Shown here piece after piece: positions 31,442 through 41,949 of a DNA stretch of 64,000 nucleotides. Source of the DNA: Pseudomonas graminis. Lineage in GTDB: Bacteria; Pseudomonadota; Gammaproteobacteria; Pseudomonadales; Pseudomonadaceae. The stretch covers positions 1,763,001 through 1,827,000 of the forward strand of contig NZ_CP053746.1 in the NCBI RefSeq assembly GCF_013201545.1. The letters are read 5' to 3'. A model generated the notes under the pieces. It was given only the letters and a program-made list of their open reading frames with translations, made no database searches and was not told the DNA's origin. The position numbers were made by a program, and so were the translations under genes. How positions within the stretch are numbered: position 1 is the stretch's first letter; every line of letters begins with the position of its first letter.

Positions 31442-32326
31442 TTACAGCGCATTGATCGGAACTTTCAGGTAGCGCACGCCATTATCTTCCGCCTCTGGCA
31501 GGTTGCCGCCGCGCATGTTGATCTGCACCGAAGGCAGGATCAGCACGGGCATGTCGAGGGTGGCATCGCGCTTCTCGCGCATCTCGACAAAAGCGTCCTC
31601 GGCAATGCCTTCGCGCACGTGGATGTTGCTGGCGCGTTGCTCGGCGACGGTGGTCATGAACATCAATTCACGGCCGTTGGGCAGATAGTCGTGGCACATG
31701 AACAGGCGCGTTTGTGGCGGCAGGCTGAGAATCCGGCCAACCGAGCGAAACAGCGTGCGCGCATCGGCACCGGGGAAGTCGCAACGGGCGGTGCCGTAGT
31801 CGGGCATGAACAGCGTATCGCCGACAAACGCCACGGCTTCATTGCCAGCCTCGATCACGTACGTCATGCATGCCGGCGTATGGCCGGGGGTATGCATGGC
31901 TCGGGCCTGCAGCGTCCCGATCTGAAAATGCGCGTCATCTTCCAGCAGCCGGTCGAACTGGCTGCCGTCCCGGGCAAAGTCACCTTTGGCGTTGAACAGC
32001 GTGCCGAAGACTTTTTGCACGCGGGTGATGTGGCTGCCAATCGCAACGGTGCCGCCGAGCTGTTCTTTCAGGTAGGCCGCCGCCGAGACGTGATCGGCGT
32101 GGACGTGGGTTTCCAGAATCCACTGCACCGACACGCCCAGCTCGCGAACCCTGTCGATCAGCCTGTCTGCGGACTGCGTGCTGGTGCGCCCGGATTTCGG
32201 GTTGTAATCCAGCACGCTGTCGATCAACGCGGCTTGAAGCGTGGAGCGGTCAATGACCAGGTAACTGATGGTCGAGGTCTGCGGATCGAAAAACGCCTCT
32301 ACGCTCAGTTTTTCGCCAATTTCCAT
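31442..32326 (-). CDS. metallo-beta-lactamase fold hydrolase, probable persulfide dioxygenase
   Basis: A 294-residue enzyme with HVHADH (metal motif 1), the histidine in TPGHTP, the Asp in GDTLF and a C-terminal CHDY. This layout and SYLVIDRST near the N-terminus resemble ETHE1/Blh persulfide dioxygenases, which oxidise glutathione persulfide to sulfite. Pairing with a TauE-type exporter supports a sulfide detoxification unit. The exact substrate is not proven by sequence. Confidence 0.8.
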   Translation of the reverse strand: MEIGEKLSVEAFFDPQTSTISYLVIDRSTLQAALIDSVLDYNPKSGRTSTQSADRLIDRVRELGVSVQWILETHVHADHVSAAAYLKEQLGGTVAIGSHITRVQKVFGTLFNAKGDFARDGSQFDRLLEDDAHFQIGTLQARAMHTPGHTPACMTYVIEAGNEAVAFVGDTLFMPDYGTARCDFPGADARTLFRSVGRILSLPPQTRLFMCHDYLPNGRELMFMTTVAEQRASNIHVREGIAEDAFVEMREKRDATLDMPVLILPSVQINMRGGNLPEAEDNGVRYLKVPINAL

Positions 32327-32360
32327 AACGTGTCTCCTGTTCTACTGACCGCACGAAATC

Positions 32361-32453
32361 TGTGGGAGTCGAGCCTGCTCGCGAAGGGGTCGGTACATTC
32401 ACCGTAACCTCTGCGCCTGATAGCCCGTATTCATGAGCAAGCTCACTTCCACG
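32361..32453. repeat. REPIN, GAGCYTGCTCGCGAA type
   Basis: TGTGGGAGTCGAGCCTGCTC at the left and the inverted GAGCAAGCTCACTTCCAC at the right, with about 50 bp of spacer. It lies upstream of the persulfide dioxygenase-like gene and downstream of xpt. Confidence 0.8.
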
Positions 32454-32516
32454 GGGTTGCGTATTTGCAGGCCTAAAGCGCGGTATCAGCTGCGCTACCC
32501 CCAAGGTGAATCTGGA

Positions 32517-33125
<609 letters not shown>

Positions 33126-35135
33126 TTATCTTTTCAGCATGGCGCGTATGTCCGCCAGGGCTGTGTTGCCGCGTACGGCTTTGACTTCGACGGGCGTGTC
33201 ATCGTTGCCTTCCCAGGCGAGATCGTCCGGCGGCAGTTCGTCGAGGAACCGGCTCGGCAGGCAGTCGATGATTTCGCCGTACTGCTTGCGCTTGGCCGCA
33301 AAGGTGAACGCCAACGTCTGCCGCGCGCGGGTGATGCCCACGTAGGCCAGGCGGCGTTCTTCTTCGATGGTGTCGGCCTCGATGCTGGAACGGTGCGGGA
33401 GGATTTCCTCTTCCATGCCCATGATGAACACGTACGGAAACTCCAGCCCTTTGGAGGCGTGCAGGGTCATCATCTGCACGCCTTCAGCGCCGTCTTCCTC
33501 TTCCTGCTGACGTTCGAGCATGTCGCGCAGGACCAGTTTGCCGATGGCCTCCTCGATGGTCATGCCGCCTTCTTCGTCTTTCTCCAGCGTGTTCTTCAGC
33601 GCCTCGATCAGGAACCACACGTTGCCCATGCGGTAGTCGGCGGCCTTGTCGCTGGAGCTGTTCTGACGAATCCAGTTTTCGTAATCGATGTCCATGACCA
33701 TGCTGCGCAAAGCGGCAATCGGGTCCTGCGTCGCGCATTGCTGGCGCACGCCGTCCATCCAGTGCTTGAAGCGTCTGAGGCGGTCGGTGAAGCGTGCGTC
33801 CAGATGTTCGCCCAGGCCGATCTCGTCGGTGGCGGCGTACATCGACACCTTGCGCTCGGTCGAGTAGTTGCCCAGCTTTTCAAGGGTGGTCGAGCCGATT
33901 TCGCGACGCGGCACGTTGATCACGCGCAGGAAAGCGTTGTCGTCGTCCGGGTTCACCAACAGGCGGAAATAGGCCATCAGGTCTTTCACTTCCTGGCGGC
34001 CGAAGAAGCTGTTGCCCCCGGACAGCCGGTACGGAATCTGATGGTGCTGTAGCTTCAGCTCGATCAACTTGGCCTGATAGTTACCGCGATAGAGAATCGC
34101 GAAATCGCTGTAAGGCCGGTCGGTGCGCAGGTGCAGGCTAAGAATTTCGATGGCCACGCGCTCGGCTTCGGCGTCTTCGTTCTTGCAGCGAATCACGCGG
34201 ATTTCGTCGCCGTGGCCCATCTCGCTCCAGAGTTGTTTCTCGAACGCGTGGGGGTTGTTGGCGATGAGCACGTTGGCGCAGCGCAGAATACGGCTGGTGG
34301 AGCGGTAGTTCTGCTCCAGCATCACCACTTTCAACGACGGGTAATCGTCCTTGAGCAGCATCAGGTTTTCCGGCCGCGCGCCACGCCAGGCGTAGATCGA
34401 CTGGTCGTCGTCACCCACAACGGTGAACTGGCAGCGCGTGCCGATGAGCATTTTGACCAGCAGGTACTGGCTGGCGTTGGTGTCCTGGTATTCGTCGACG
34501 AGCAGGTAGCGCACTTTGTGCTGCCACTTTTCCAGAATGTCGGCGTGCTCTTCGAACAGCTTCACCGGCAGCAGAATCAGGTCGTCGAAATCCACCGCGT
34601 TGTACGCCTTGAGCGTGCGCTGGTAGTGGCTGTAGACGATGGCGGCGGTCTGCTCCTTGGGGTTGCGCGAATTGGCAAGGGCCTCGGGCGGCAGGATCAG
34701 TTCGTTTTTCCAGGCGCCGATCATGTTCTTGATCTCGTCGACGCCGTCGTCGCCCGAGTACTCCTTCTGCATGATGTCGGTCATCAGCGCCTTGACGTCG
34801 GTCTCGTCGAAGATCGAGAACCCGGGCTTGTAGCCCAGACGGGCGTGTTCCTTGCGGATGATGTTCAGGCCCAGGTTGTGAAACGTCGAAACGGTCAGGC
34901 CGCGTCCTTCGCCAGCGCGCAAGAGGGTTCCGACACGCTCTTTCATCTCCCGCGCTGCCTTGTTGGTAAAGGTCATGGCGACGATGTACTGGGCTCGGAT
35001 GCCGCAGTTCTGGATGAGGTGGGCAATCTTGCGTGTGATCACGCTGGTCTTGCCGGAGCCAGCGCCGGCGAGCACCAAAAGAGGGCCGCCGACGTAGTTC
35101 ACGGCTTCCTGTTGCCGGGGATTGAGTCGGGACAT
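33126..35135 (-). CDS. rep: ATP-dependent DNA helicase Rep
   Basis: A 669-residue UvrD/Rep superfamily 1 helicase that moves 3'-5' and helps forks pass protein blocks. Walker A AGAGSGKT is near residues 23-30, the DEYQDTN Walker B motif near 214, and motif VI (YVGITRARQTL) near 600. The start at 35135 (MSRLNPRQQEAV) matches the Rep N-terminus; the longer frame adds 22 unlikely residues. Confidence 0.96.
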   Translation of the reverse strand: MSRLNPRQQEAVNYVGGPLLVLAGAGSGKTSVITRKIAHLIQNCGIRAQYIVAMTFTNKAAREMKERVGTLLRAGEGRGLTVSTFHNLGLNIIRKEHARLGYKPGFSIFDETDVKALMTDIMQKEYSGDDGVDEIKNMIGAWKNELILPPEALANSRNPKEQTAAIVYSHYQRTLKAYNAVDFDDLILLPVKLFEEHADILEKWQHKVRYLLVDEYQDTNASQYLLVKMLIGTRCQFTVVGDDDQSIYAWRGARPENLMLLKDDYPSLKVVMLEQNYRSTSRILRCANVLIANNPHAFEKQLWSEMGHGDEIRVIRCKNEDAEAERVAIEILSLHLRTDRPYSDFAILYRGNYQAKLIELKLQHHQIPYRLSGGNSFFGRQEVKDLMAYFRLLVNPDDDNAFLRVINVPRREIGSTTLEKLGNYSTERKVSMYAATDEIGLGEHLDARFTDRLRRFKHWMDGVRQQCATQDPIAALRSMVMDIDYENWIRQNSSSDKAADYRMGNVWFLIEALKNTLEKDEEGGMTIEEAIGKLVLRDMLERQQEEEDGAEGVQMMTLHASKGLEFPYVFIMGMEEEILPHRSSIEADTIEEERRLAYVGITRARQTLAFTFAAKRKQYGEIIDCLPSRFLDELPPDDLAWEGNDDTPVEVKAVRGNTALADIRAMLKR

Positions 35136-35336
35136 GGGGAAAAATGGGGCTGCCTGGAAAAGGGCGGGCATTTTAACAGGGTCAGCGGATTGTGCAGCCA
35201 CCGTCCGACCCTATGATGCGCCGCGCTATCTATATTTCGCCGTTTTGTTACATTTGCGTATTGCGGATGATTCTCGCGTTTGACGACCCTCATTCGAGGG
35301 TGCGCCAAGGTCTTTACGTTTGTGTGGGGAGTTAGC

Positions 35337-37007
35337 TTGTCTACGCCTGTCGAACCCTTGCGTTTGCTGCTTTTGGCGGACTCGCCCGAATGGCCGGCAT
35401 CGTTGCGCGAGTGCCTGGCGCCGCTCGGAGACGCCGCTGTCCTTGACTGCGCGTCGAGCTGGGGCGCTGTTGGCCATCAAGCAGACCTCGCAATCCCCGG
35501 AATCCTTTTCACTACTGAAGCCCTTCAGCCCGCGGCCGGCCAATGCAACTGGCCCACCGTATTGCTTTTTGACACAGAGCCGGAGGAAGAGCCCGTCGGT
35601 GTCAGCGACTGGCTGGTGCGCGACGCGCTCACTCCGCAGGCCTTGCGCCGCTGTCTGCGTCATGTGCGCGAACGGGGCGTGCTGGAAACCACACTCAATC
35701 GCCTCGCCGAGCAAGATCCCCTCACCGGCATCGCCAACCGACAGGGCTTCCAGACGCTGTTGGCTGCCCGGCTCGCCGAGTTCGACGGCCGAGGTCTGGC
35801 GCTGGGGCATCTGGACCTGGACAACTTTCGCCGAGCCAATGACGCGCTGGGCCATCAGGCGGGGGATCGGCTGATCCTGCAAGTGGTCGCCCGGCTGAAG
35901 AGCCAGCTGGAGGCATGCGATCAACTGGCGCGACTGGGCAGCGATGAATTCGCTCTGCTGATCGACACACGACGCGCTCCAGAACGGGCGGAGTCCATCG
36001 CCGAGCGCATTACCGAAGCCTTGTCCGAACCGTATTGGGTCGACGGCGAAAGCCTGTTGATCGGCTGCAGCCTTGGCATCGCTTATGCGCGCCTTAACGG
36101 CGGCGCCGATCCGTTGATGTGGCACGCGCACATCGCCATGCAGCAGGCCAAGGGCACTCAGGGCTGCACCTTTCATGTCTTCAACGAACGCATCAACCGC
36201 AATGCCCGCAGTCTCGCCGATCTGGAAAGTGAGCTGCGACGGGCCTTGCGTCGCGATGAGCTAGAGCTGCATTACCAGCCACGCCTGTGCCTGAATACCG
36301 GGCACATCCTGGGACTGGAGGCACTGGTGCGATGGCGCCACGCCGAACGCGGTTTGCTACCGCCGAGCGAGTTCGTGCCGCTGGCCGAGCAAAGCGGGCT
36401 AATCGTGCCGCTGGGCTATTGGGTCATCGCCCGTGCCCTGCGCGACATGCAGGCCCTGCGCGAAAAAGGCGTGCCGCCGCTGCACATGGCGATCAACCTG
36501 TCGTTCCGCCAGTTTCAGGACAACCAGCTGCTTGCGACGCTCAGCCGCTTGATCGCCGACCGCGGCATTGACGCGCAATGGCTGGAATTTGAACTGACCG
36601 AAACAGCCGTCATGCGCCGCAGTGACTTGGTCAAACAGACCATGGACGCGCTGGGACGCCTGGGTGTGCGCTTCTCGCTGGACGATTTCGGCACCGGGTT
36701 TTCATCCTTCGTTCACCTCAACAGCCTGCCGATCACGCTGCTGAAGATCGACAAGAGCTTCGTTGGCGAAATGGAGCAGCGTGAGGAAAACCGCAAGCTG
36801 GTCCACGCGATGATCAACCTGGCCCACAACCTCAGCCTCGAAGTGGTGGCCGAAGGTGTCGAAACTCCTGAGCAACTGGCATTGCTGCGCAGCTTCAATT
36901 GCGATCAGGCTCAGGGCTTTTTGATCAGCCACCCGCTGGCATTGCCGGAGCTGATGGAGTATCTGGCGATGGATCAGAGCAAAGGGATTGCGCTGCAGAG
37001 CCAGTGA
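35337..37007 (+). CDS. proE: GGDEF/EAL domain protein, ProE-like c-di-GMP phosphodiesterase
   Basis: A 556-residue cytoplasmic protein. About 110 N-terminal residues resemble a degenerate receiver and contain no visible Asp pocket. The GGDEF domain reads GSDEF and lacks the RxxD inhibitory site (EACD instead), so cyclase activity is doubtful. The EAL domain (about 300-545) keeps EAL, DDFGTG, KIDKSF and EGVE, so phosphodiesterase activity is expected. The start is taken as TTG 35337 after GGGGAG. Position beside rep matches P. aeruginosa ProE, from memory. Confidence 0.88.
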   Translation: MSTPVEPLRLLLLADSPEWPASLRECLAPLGDAAVLDCASSWGAVGHQADLAIPGILFTTEALQPAAGQCNWPTVLLFDTEPEEEPVGVSDWLVRDALTPQALRRCLRHVRERGVLETTLNRLAEQDPLTGIANRQGFQTLLAARLAEFDGRGLALGHLDLDNFRRANDALGHQAGDRLILQVVARLKSQLEACDQLARLGSDEFALLIDTRRAPERAESIAERITEALSEPYWVDGESLLIGCSLGIAYARLNGGADPLMWHAHIAMQQAKGTQGCTFHVFNERINRNARSLADLESELRRALRRDELELHYQPRLCLNTGHILGLEALVRWRHAERGLLPPSEFVPLAEQSGLIVPLGYWVIARALRDMQALREKGVPPLHMAINLSFRQFQDNQLLATLSRLIADRGIDAQWLEFELTETAVMRRSDLVKQTMDALGRLGVRFSLDDFGTGFSSFVHLNSLPITLLKIDKSFVGEMEQREENRKLVHAMINLAHNLSLEVVAEGVETPEQLALLRSFNCDQAQGFLISHPLALPELMEYLAMDQSKGIALQSQ

Positions 37008-37044
37008 GCGGCGGCTCGTTCTTTGAACACACCTCGGAGTGATT

Positions 37045-37184
37045 CTGTAGGAGTGAGCTTGCTCGCGAATGCATGGGGTCAGCCGACATGGATGTCACAG
37101 ACCCACCGCCTTCGCGACCGTCGTAACCTCCGATTGCTCCTACAGTTGGGTTTGTGACCGCCCCGGATTGTGAATACCCGCAGA
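37045..37184. repeat. REP followed by the 106-bp intergenic repeat, copy B
   Basis: A standard REP (GTAGGAGTGAGCTTGCTCGC) at 37047-37066 leads into the second copy of the 106-bp repeat (37078-37184). Here the unit looks like a REPIN whose right arm has been replaced by the TTCGCGACCGTCGTAACC form. It fills the gap between the two convergent genes. Confidence 0.8.
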
Positions 37185-37187
37185 GGC

Positions 37188-38570
37188 CTATCCCATCACC
37201 ACAACGCCGGTCGCCTCTTTGCGCAGCAGCCGCGCGGTCTTGCGCTCGAATGCCCAGGTCAGTGCGACCGCTGAGCAGAGCAGGCCGATCGCCAATCCCC
37301 ACCACACGCCCACCGCGCCCTGGTTCGCCAGAAACCCGAGGCCCCACGCCAACGGCGCGCCGACCACCCAGTAGCTCGCCAGTCCGATCAGGAATGTGGT
37401 CTTGGCGTCCTTGAACCCCCGGATCGCACCCATGGCAATGGTCTGCGTGCCGTCGAGAATCTCGAACCATGCTGCGATCGCCAGCAGCTTCACCGCCAGC
37501 TCGACCACACCCTGGTATTTCGGATCGTTGACGTCCACGAACAAACCGATGACGGCGTGGGGTGCAACCCAGAACAGAATGCCGAACGACAGCATCAGCA
37601 GCCCGCCGAAACCAATCCCCATGCGTCCGGCGGTGCGCGCCAGCAACAGATTCCCTGCGCCGTAGTGCAAACCGATGCGCATGGTCACCGCGTAGGAAAT
37701 CCCGACCGGGACCATGAACGCCATCGATACCGATTGCAGGGCGATCTGGTGCGCGGCCATCTGGGTACTGCCCATGGCGCCCATGCAGAACGCCGCAAAG
37801 GTAAACAGGCCGACTTCCACCGCATACGTACCGCCGATGGGCAGGCCCAGACGCCACAGCTCTTTCAGGCAGCTGCGTGAAAGTTTCATCAGTTCTTTGT
37901 GAAGGGGATACGCCGCGTAGGCGCTGTGATAACGAATGTGCAGCGCAAGCGCCAAGGCCATGGCGTTGGTGACAATAGCGGTGACCAGGCCAATGCCCAT
38001 CAGGCCCCAGTGCGGCAGGCCGAACAGCCCGTGGATGAACGCATAATTGAGCCCGAAGTTCAGGGCCACGCCCACCAGACTGATCACCATTACCGGGGTG
38101 GCACGCCCCAGTGCGCTGGTGAAACCGCGCAGGGCCATGAAGCTCAGCAGGCCAGGCAGCGCCAATGGCAGCGTGATCAGGAACTCACTGGCCATGTGTA
38201 CGTTAGCCTCGTCCTGACCGAAGTGCAGCAGGATCGGCTCAAGGTTCCACAGGATCAGCGCAGCAATCAACGCCATGCCCCACGCCAGCCACAAACCGGC
38301 CTGGGTCAGGCGGGTGACGCCGGCGTGATCATTCGCGCCCTTGCGGATCGCGACCAGTGTACCGACCGCTGCCATGACACCGACGCAGAAGAACGACACG
38401 AAGTTGTAGCTCGCCGCGCCCAGCCCGCCACCGGCGAGGGATTCCGGGCCCAACTTGCCCATCATCACGGTGTCGGTGAATACCATCAGCATGTGCGCCA
38501 TCTGCGAAGCAATCAGCGGCCCGGCCAGACGCAGGATGATCCACAGTTCTTTGAAGGCGTGCTGGTGCAT
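37188..38570 (-). CDS. MATE family efflux transporter
   Basis: A 460-residue NorM-type exporter with twelve predicted helices in two related halves. Conserved segments include LAGPLIASQMAHMLMVFTD at the N-terminus. MATE pumps of this type expel cationic drugs using a Na+ or H+ gradient. The start at 38570 (MHQHAFKELW) gives the usual length; its ribosome site is weak, and a Met at 38675 is a poorer alternative. Divergent from a LysR gene that may regulate it. Confidence 0.9.
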   Translation of the reverse strand: MHQHAFKELWIILRLAGPLIASQMAHMLMVFTDTVMMGKLGPESLAGGGLGAASYNFVSFFCVGVMAAVGTLVAIRKGANDHAGVTRLTQAGLWLAWGMALIAALILWNLEPILLHFGQDEANVHMASEFLITLPLALPGLLSFMALRGFTSALGRATPVMVISLVGVALNFGLNYAFIHGLFGLPHWGLMGIGLVTAIVTNAMALALALHIRYHSAYAAYPLHKELMKLSRSCLKELWRLGLPIGGTYAVEVGLFTFAAFCMGAMGSTQMAAHQIALQSVSMAFMVPVGISYAVTMRIGLHYGAGNLLLARTAGRMGIGFGGLLMLSFGILFWVAPHAVIGLFVDVNDPKYQGVVELAVKLLAIAAWFEILDGTQTIAMGAIRGFKDAKTTFLIGLASYWVVGAPLAWGLGFLANQGAVGVWWGLAIGLLCSAVALTWAFERKTARLLRKEATGVVVMG

Positions 38571-38660
38571 GGTCTTTGCGCTCGGGTTGCGGGTGTTGGC
38601 AGGCCGGTCATTGTGGGGATTCAGCCAGGGATGCACAAAGGGATAAATAAGATCACTCGC

Positions 38661-38675
38661 ATGAGTAAAACTCAT
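38661..38675. promoter_or_regulatory. LysR-type box between the MATE and LysR genes
   Basis: ATGAGT-AAA-ACTCAT is a perfect 15-bp palindrome of T-N11-A form, 60 bp upstream of the LysR start and 91 bp upstream of the MATE start. This is the usual place for autoregulation and control of a divergent target. Confidence 0.5.
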
Positions 38676-38734
38676 CCTGCCATTTTTGCAGTAGAGTGAC
38701 CGGAGTCGTCCGGCCGCCTCAGGAATCCCCGCTG

Positions 38735-39655
38735 ATGTCTCGCACTCTTCCGCCTCTGTATGCCCTGCGCGCATTTGAAGCCGCTGCGCGACACAGCTCG
38801 TTCACGCGCGCCGCTGAAGAGCTGTCGATCACCCAGAGTGCGGTCAGTCGGCATATCCGCACGCTGGAAGAGCATTTTGCCTGCCGTCTGTTTCGCCGCA
38901 ATGGTCGCAACCTGCAGCTCACCGAGGCCGCACGGGAATTGCTCCCGGGCGTACGTGAAGGATTTTCTGCCCTGGAGCGAGCGTGCAGCGCGCTGATGGC
39001 GGAGGAGGGCATTTTGCGCATGAAGGCTCCTTCGACCCTGACTATGCGCTGGCTGCTGGCGCGGCTGAGTCGTTTTCGCCACTTGCAAGTGGGTAACGAA
39101 GTGCAACTGACCAGCGCCTGGATGGACATCGACAGCGTCGACTTCACCCAGGAGCCGTTCGATTGCGCGGTGTTGCTCAGCCATGGGCATTTCCCGCCGG
39201 AATGGGAGGCGACGTATCTATTCCCGGAATGGCTGATTCCCGTGGGCGCGCCGACCCTGCTGGATGACGCGCCGTGGGATGCCGAGCGACTGGCCGGCGC
39301 CGAACTGCTGCACCCCACGCCTGACCGTCGCGACTGGCGCCGATGGCTGGAGCGCATGGACTTGTCTGACCGGGTCTCGCTCAAGGGCGGGCAGGTATTC
39401 GACACGCTTGAGTTGGGCATGATCGCGGCGGCCCGGGGTTACGGCGTTTCCATGGGCGATCTGCTGATGGTGGCGGAGGACGTTGCTCAGGGAAGACTCA
39501 GCCTGCCCTGGCGTACGGCGGTGGTCAGCGGCGAGAACTATTACCTGGTATGGCCCAAGACTCGACCGGGCGGTGAGCGTATGCGCCGGCTCAGTGACTT
39601 TTTGCAGGGTGAAGTGCAGGCGATGGAGCTGCCGGACGTGACGATTCTGGAGTAA
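38735..39655 (+). CDS. LysR family regulator (GcvA-like)
   Basis: A 306-residue LysR protein. The N-terminal winged HTH (FTRAAEELSITQSAVSRHIR) is followed by a substrate-binding domain from about residue 95. The conserved LPPLYALRAFEAAARH start is that of the GcvA-like subgroup. AGGA about ten bases upstream supports ATG 38735. The inducer is unknown; the divergent MATE gene is the likely target. Confidence 0.9.
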   Translation: MSRTLPPLYALRAFEAAARHSSFTRAAEELSITQSAVSRHIRTLEEHFACRLFRRNGRNLQLTEAARELLPGVREGFSALERACSALMAEEGILRMKAPSTLTMRWLLARLSRFRHLQVGNEVQLTSAWMDIDSVDFTQEPFDCAVLLSHGHFPPEWEATYLFPEWLIPVGAPTLLDDAPWDAERLAGAELLHPTPDRRDWRRWLERMDLSDRVSLKGGQVFDTLELGMIAAARGYGVSMGDLLMVAEDVAQGRLSLPWRTAVVSGENYYLVWPKTRPGGERMRRLSDFLQGEVQAMELPDVTILE

Positions 39656-39736
39656 GCCGCAGAGCGCAGGCTTATTGAAAAAGGGCGCCGAGACTGTCAG
39701 AAAAGGAAATAATTCCGTCCATAAAGGGGGTTGGAC

Positions 39737-39763
39737 TCAAGTATTTCTTTTGTCGGCCGAAGG
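39737..39763 (+). promoter_or_regulatory. sigma-28 (FliA)-type promoter of the chemoreceptor gene
   Basis: TCAAG at 39737-39741, a 14-bp spacer and GCCGAA at 39756-39761 match the flagellar sigma consensus (TMAAG-N14-GCCGATA) in both elements and spacing. It lies about 110 bp before the chemoreceptor ATG, so the gene is likely expressed with motility genes. The rest of the 218-bp gap shows nothing else. Confidence 0.7.
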
Positions 39764-39873
39764 TGTAATGCAGAGCCGGTTCACCTCAATCGGTTCATCG
39801 ATCCCCTCTATTAGATTCGTCCGAATGGTGTTCCTGAGATCAGGACGGTCCAGTCGTTCGGCAAGGAGCTCCA

Positions 39874-41850
39874 ATGTCTCAGCCTCGCGCCCGAATTGCC
39901 TCGCAACTCGGCATCGCCCTGGCCGTTATTCTGGCCGTCGTCATCAGCGGCAGTACGCTATTCGCCTTGCGCTCTCTGGACTCGGCTAACCTGGTCATTC
40001 GCGAAGAGCACATGAGCAGCGAAGCCCGGTTGCTGGCCGACCAGTTGAACACGTTCCACAGCACGCTGCGTGACAGCACCCAGCGTTTAAGCGGCCTGTT
40101 CGAAAAGCGCTTTTCGGGCGGTTTGAGCGTCCAGGCCGATCAACAGATCGCGGTTGCGGGCGTGCAGACTCCTGCGCTGCTGCTGAACGGTACGGCATTG
40201 AACAACGACTTCACGGAAGTCGATGATTTCAAGAAAATGACGGCCGGCGTGGCGACGGTCTTTGTGCGCAGCGGCGACGACTTCGTGCGCGTCAGCACAT
40301 CCCTGAGCAAGCAGGACGGCTCACGCGCCCTCGGTACCTCGCTGGATCACAAACATCCCGCCTACGACAAGCTGCTCGCCGGCCAGGGATACGTCGGTCG
40401 CGCGCTGTTGTTCGATCGCTTGTACATGACTCAATACAGCCCGGTGCGTGACGCCAGCGGTAAGGTCATCGCCGTGCTGTTTGTCGGTTTCGACTACACC
40501 GACGCGCAGAAAGCGCAGTTCGACAACCTGAAAAACTTCCGCATCGGCTCCACCGGCTCGCTGGCTCTACTCGACGAGCAGAGCAAATGGCTGGTGGCAC
40601 CAGCGGGCGTGAAGGATCTGGATCAGGCAAGCACCACCCTGGCCGAGTTCGCCAAGACGCCAGGCGTTGGGCGGTTCTGGCAGGACGCCGGTGAAGACTT
40701 CTACACCGTCGGCGAGAAGTTTGCCGGCGGCCCGTGGACGGTTCTGGCGACGATGCCCAAGGATGAAATCAGCGCAGTGACCTGGAGCGTCGGCACGCAA
40801 CTGGCCATCGGCAGCCTGCTGGCGATGCTGATCGCTGTCGCTGCCGCAATCTGGCTGCTGCGCAGCAAGCTGCGGCCGCTGTCGGCGTTGGTGAGTCAGG
40901 CCGAAGCCCTGGGTGCCGGTGATTTGAGCGCGCGTCTGAACGTTTCCAGCCATGACGAAATTGGTCAGCTGGCGGGTAGCTTCAACAAGATGGGTCAGGC
41001 GCTGGAAACCATGGTGTCCCACATCCGCACAGCAGCGCTGGAAGTCAGCAGTCGTGCCAACGCGTTGTCCGGTCTGTCGGGCGGTGCTTATGAAGGGATG
41101 GAGCAGCAATCCGGCGAAATCACCAGTATGGCCGGCGCGGTGGAGGAGTTCAGCGCCACGGCCCTGACCATCGCCGACAACATGGGCACCACCGAGCGCA
41201 TGGCCCAGGGCAATGCCCAGCAGACGCGTATCGGTCGTACGTCCATGGAGGAGGCATCGGCCTCGCTGGAGCAAATTGCAGGCTCGCTGAGCAGCACCGC
41301 GACGGTGATCGATACCTTGGGCCAGCGCTCGCAGGAGATTGGCGGGATTGTCAGCGTCATCACGTCGATTGCCGAGCAGACCAACCTTCTGGCCCTCAAT
41401 GCCGCCATTGAGGCAGCACGCGCTGGTGAGCAAGGCCGTGGTTTTGCGGTGGTAGCGGATGAAGTCCGCAGCCTGGCATCTCGTACGCGCCAAGCCACCG
41501 ACGAAATCTCCGGCATGATCAGCAGCATCCAGCAAGAGACCAGCAATGCGATCAACACCATGCAGCAAGGCAACGCGCTGATGCAGGAAGGCCTGTCGCG
41601 CAACGCCAAAGTCGCCGCAGCCCTGGCCCAGATCGACGAACAAAGCCGATCGGCTGGTGAGCAATTCACTTCCATCACCACCGCGACCCAGGAGCAGAGC
41701 AACACGGCAACGCTGCTCAGCGCCAACCTGCAAAGCATCGCCCTGGCGAACAGCGAGCAACGCGAAGTCGTGTCCAACCTGGCGATCACGGCTCAAGAGC
41801 TGAACGCGGTGGCAGCTGACTTGCAGAAGGAAGTGGATCGGTTTCGGTGA
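39874..41850 (+). CDS. methyl-accepting chemotaxis protein with Cache-type sensor
   Basis: A 658-residue chemoreceptor. TM1 is at about residues 9-30; an extracytoplasmic Cache3/Cache2-like domain at about 35-305 (GFDYTDAQ and [12 protein letters not shown] are typical); TM2 at about 308-330; HAMP at about 332-385; then the signalling domain with hairpin tip [20 protein letters not shown]. No C-terminal CheR-binding pentapeptide is seen. GGAG precedes the ATG. Ligand unknown. Confidence 0.92.
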   Translation: MSQPRARIASQLGIALAVILAVVISGSTLFALRSLDSANLVIREEHMSSEARLLADQLNTFHSTLRDSTQRLSGLFEKRFSGGLSVQADQQIAVAGVQTPALLLNGTALNNDFTEVDDFKKMTAGVATVFVRSGDDFVRVSTSLSKQDGSRALGTSLDHKHPAYDKLLAGQGYVGRALLFDRLYMTQYSPVRDASGKVIAVLFVGFDYTDAQKAQFDNLKNFRIGSTGSLALLDEQSKWLVAPAGVKDLDQASTTLAEFAKTPGVGRFWQDAGEDFYTVGEKFAGGPWTVLATMPKDEISAVTWSVGTQLAIGSLLAMLIAVAAAIWLLRSKLRPLSALVSQAEALGAGDLSARLNVSSHDEIGQLAGSFNKMGQALETMVSHIRTAALEVSSRANALSGLSGGAYEGMEQQSGEITSMAGAVEEFSATALTIADNMGTTERMAQGNAQQTRIGRTSMEEASASLEQIAGSLSSTATVIDTLGQRSQEIGGIVSVITSIAEQTNLLALNAAIEAARAGEQGRGFAVVADEVRSLASRTRQATDEISGMISSIQQETSNAINTMQQGNALMQEGLSRNAKVAAALAQIDEQSRSAGEQFTSITTATQEQSNTATLLSANLQSIALANSEQREVVSNLAITAQELNAVAADLQKEVDRFR

Positions 41851-41886
41851 GGCTGGAGCGTTTCAGAATCGCCAGAGCGGAGCAGT

Positions 41887-41910
41887 GTTGGAGTGAGCAA
41901 ACTCACTCTC
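41887..41910. repeat. short REP-like palindrome
   Basis: GGAGTGAGCAAACTCACTC is a compact palindrome related to the REP family found just downstream, in the gap between the convergent chemoreceptor and yifB genes. Confidence 0.6.
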
Positions 41911-41949
41911 ATCAAGCAACACCGCAGATGGATCTGGCGATACACGCGT

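Noticed and set aside
40567..41796. A 409-residue open frame antisense to the chemoreceptor gene
   Set aside because: It is a mirror of the GC-rich codon pattern of the real gene, has no ribosome site or family resemblance, and the sense strand encodes a clear chemoreceptor.
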